This document shows positions 63,858-64,000 of a stretch of 64,000 nucleotides of DNA, one piece after another. Position numbers and translations under genes: made by a program. This stretch comes from Dromiciops gliroides (taxonomy: Eukaryota > Chordata > Mammalia > Microbiotheria > Microbiotheriidae): the NCBI RefSeq assembly GCF_019393635.1, contig NC_057861.1, positions 546,998,711 to 547,062,710 of the forward strand. The letters run 5' to 3'. Each line of letters begins with the position of its first letter. Within the stretch, counting starts at the first letter, position 1. Under the pieces are notes generated by a model, which saw only the letters and a list, made by a program, of their open reading frames with translations, did no database searches and was not told the DNA's origin.

Positions 63858-64000
63858 AGCATTTATGTAGCACTTTAAGCTTTGCGAAGCACTTTGCAAA
63901 AAATCTCATTTTATCCTCGCAATCTTCATTTTACAAATGAAGAAACTAAACTGAGAGGTTAAGGGATTTGCCCAGGGTCACAAGCTAGTAAGTGTCTGAG
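63855..64000 (-). repeat. MIR-type CORE-SINE, cut by the window edge
   Basis: CTAGCATTTATGTAGCACTT, CATTTTACAAATGAAGAAAC and AGCTAGTAAGTGTCTGAG at the last base. Confidence 0.8.

Overview
The window is mammalian genomic DNA carrying most of one plus-strand gene, the synaptotagmin-family gene SYT17 (also called B/K protein). Seven coding exons can be placed from 1918 to 50553. Every junction is GT-AG and the reading phase is continuous. Together they give residues 1-409 plus the first base of codon 410. The last part of the C2B domain (about 65 residues if the protein is 474 aa, as I recall for human) was not found, so intron 7 runs off the right edge. No second protein-coding gene could be supported on either strand.

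The repeats point to a marsupial. About 25 copies of a short tRNA-derived SINE (typical start GGGGCAGCTAGGTGGCGCAG, with A and B boxes) resemble WSINE1-type elements of Australian marsupials. There is also a longer tRNA-derived SINE with an RTE-like tail, MIR-type CORE-SINEs, L2/CR1-clade and L1 3' ends, an RTE/BovB fragment, a solo ERV LTR and several short DNA-transposon-like elements. A dasyurid-like species is my best guess, but that is inference.

Layout: 1-1250 is upstream flank with a GATA/GGAT microsatellite. About 1250-2800 is a CpG-island promoter with a GC box, a TATA-like box and three upstream ORFs ahead of the SYT17 ATG at 1918. Intron 1 opens with a GGGGCC hexamer repeat. An 18-nt microexon (5346-5363) follows, then exons 3-5 (6083-14185) encoding a cysteine-rich N-terminus, a Ser/Arg-rich linker and the whole C2A domain. 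Intron 5 is about 31.7 kb and repeat-rich. Exons 6 and 7 (45911-46031, 50398-50553) encode the first two thirds of C2B. The rest is intron 7, mostly old LINE remnants and a strikingly palindromic 369-bp element.

The observations most worth following are: (1) an ~80-nt inverted repeat whose arms lie in introns 1 and 2 and bracket the microexon; (2) a decayed ~115-bp copy of C2A-coding exon 5 sequence within intron 5; (3) a ~190-nt hairpin-forming sequence just upstream of exon 4; (4) the 369-bp element with 103-bp inverted arms; (5) the GGGGCC tract just inside intron 1. All coordinates were read by eye. Exon borders should be exact; repeat borders are approximate unless a target-site duplication is given.
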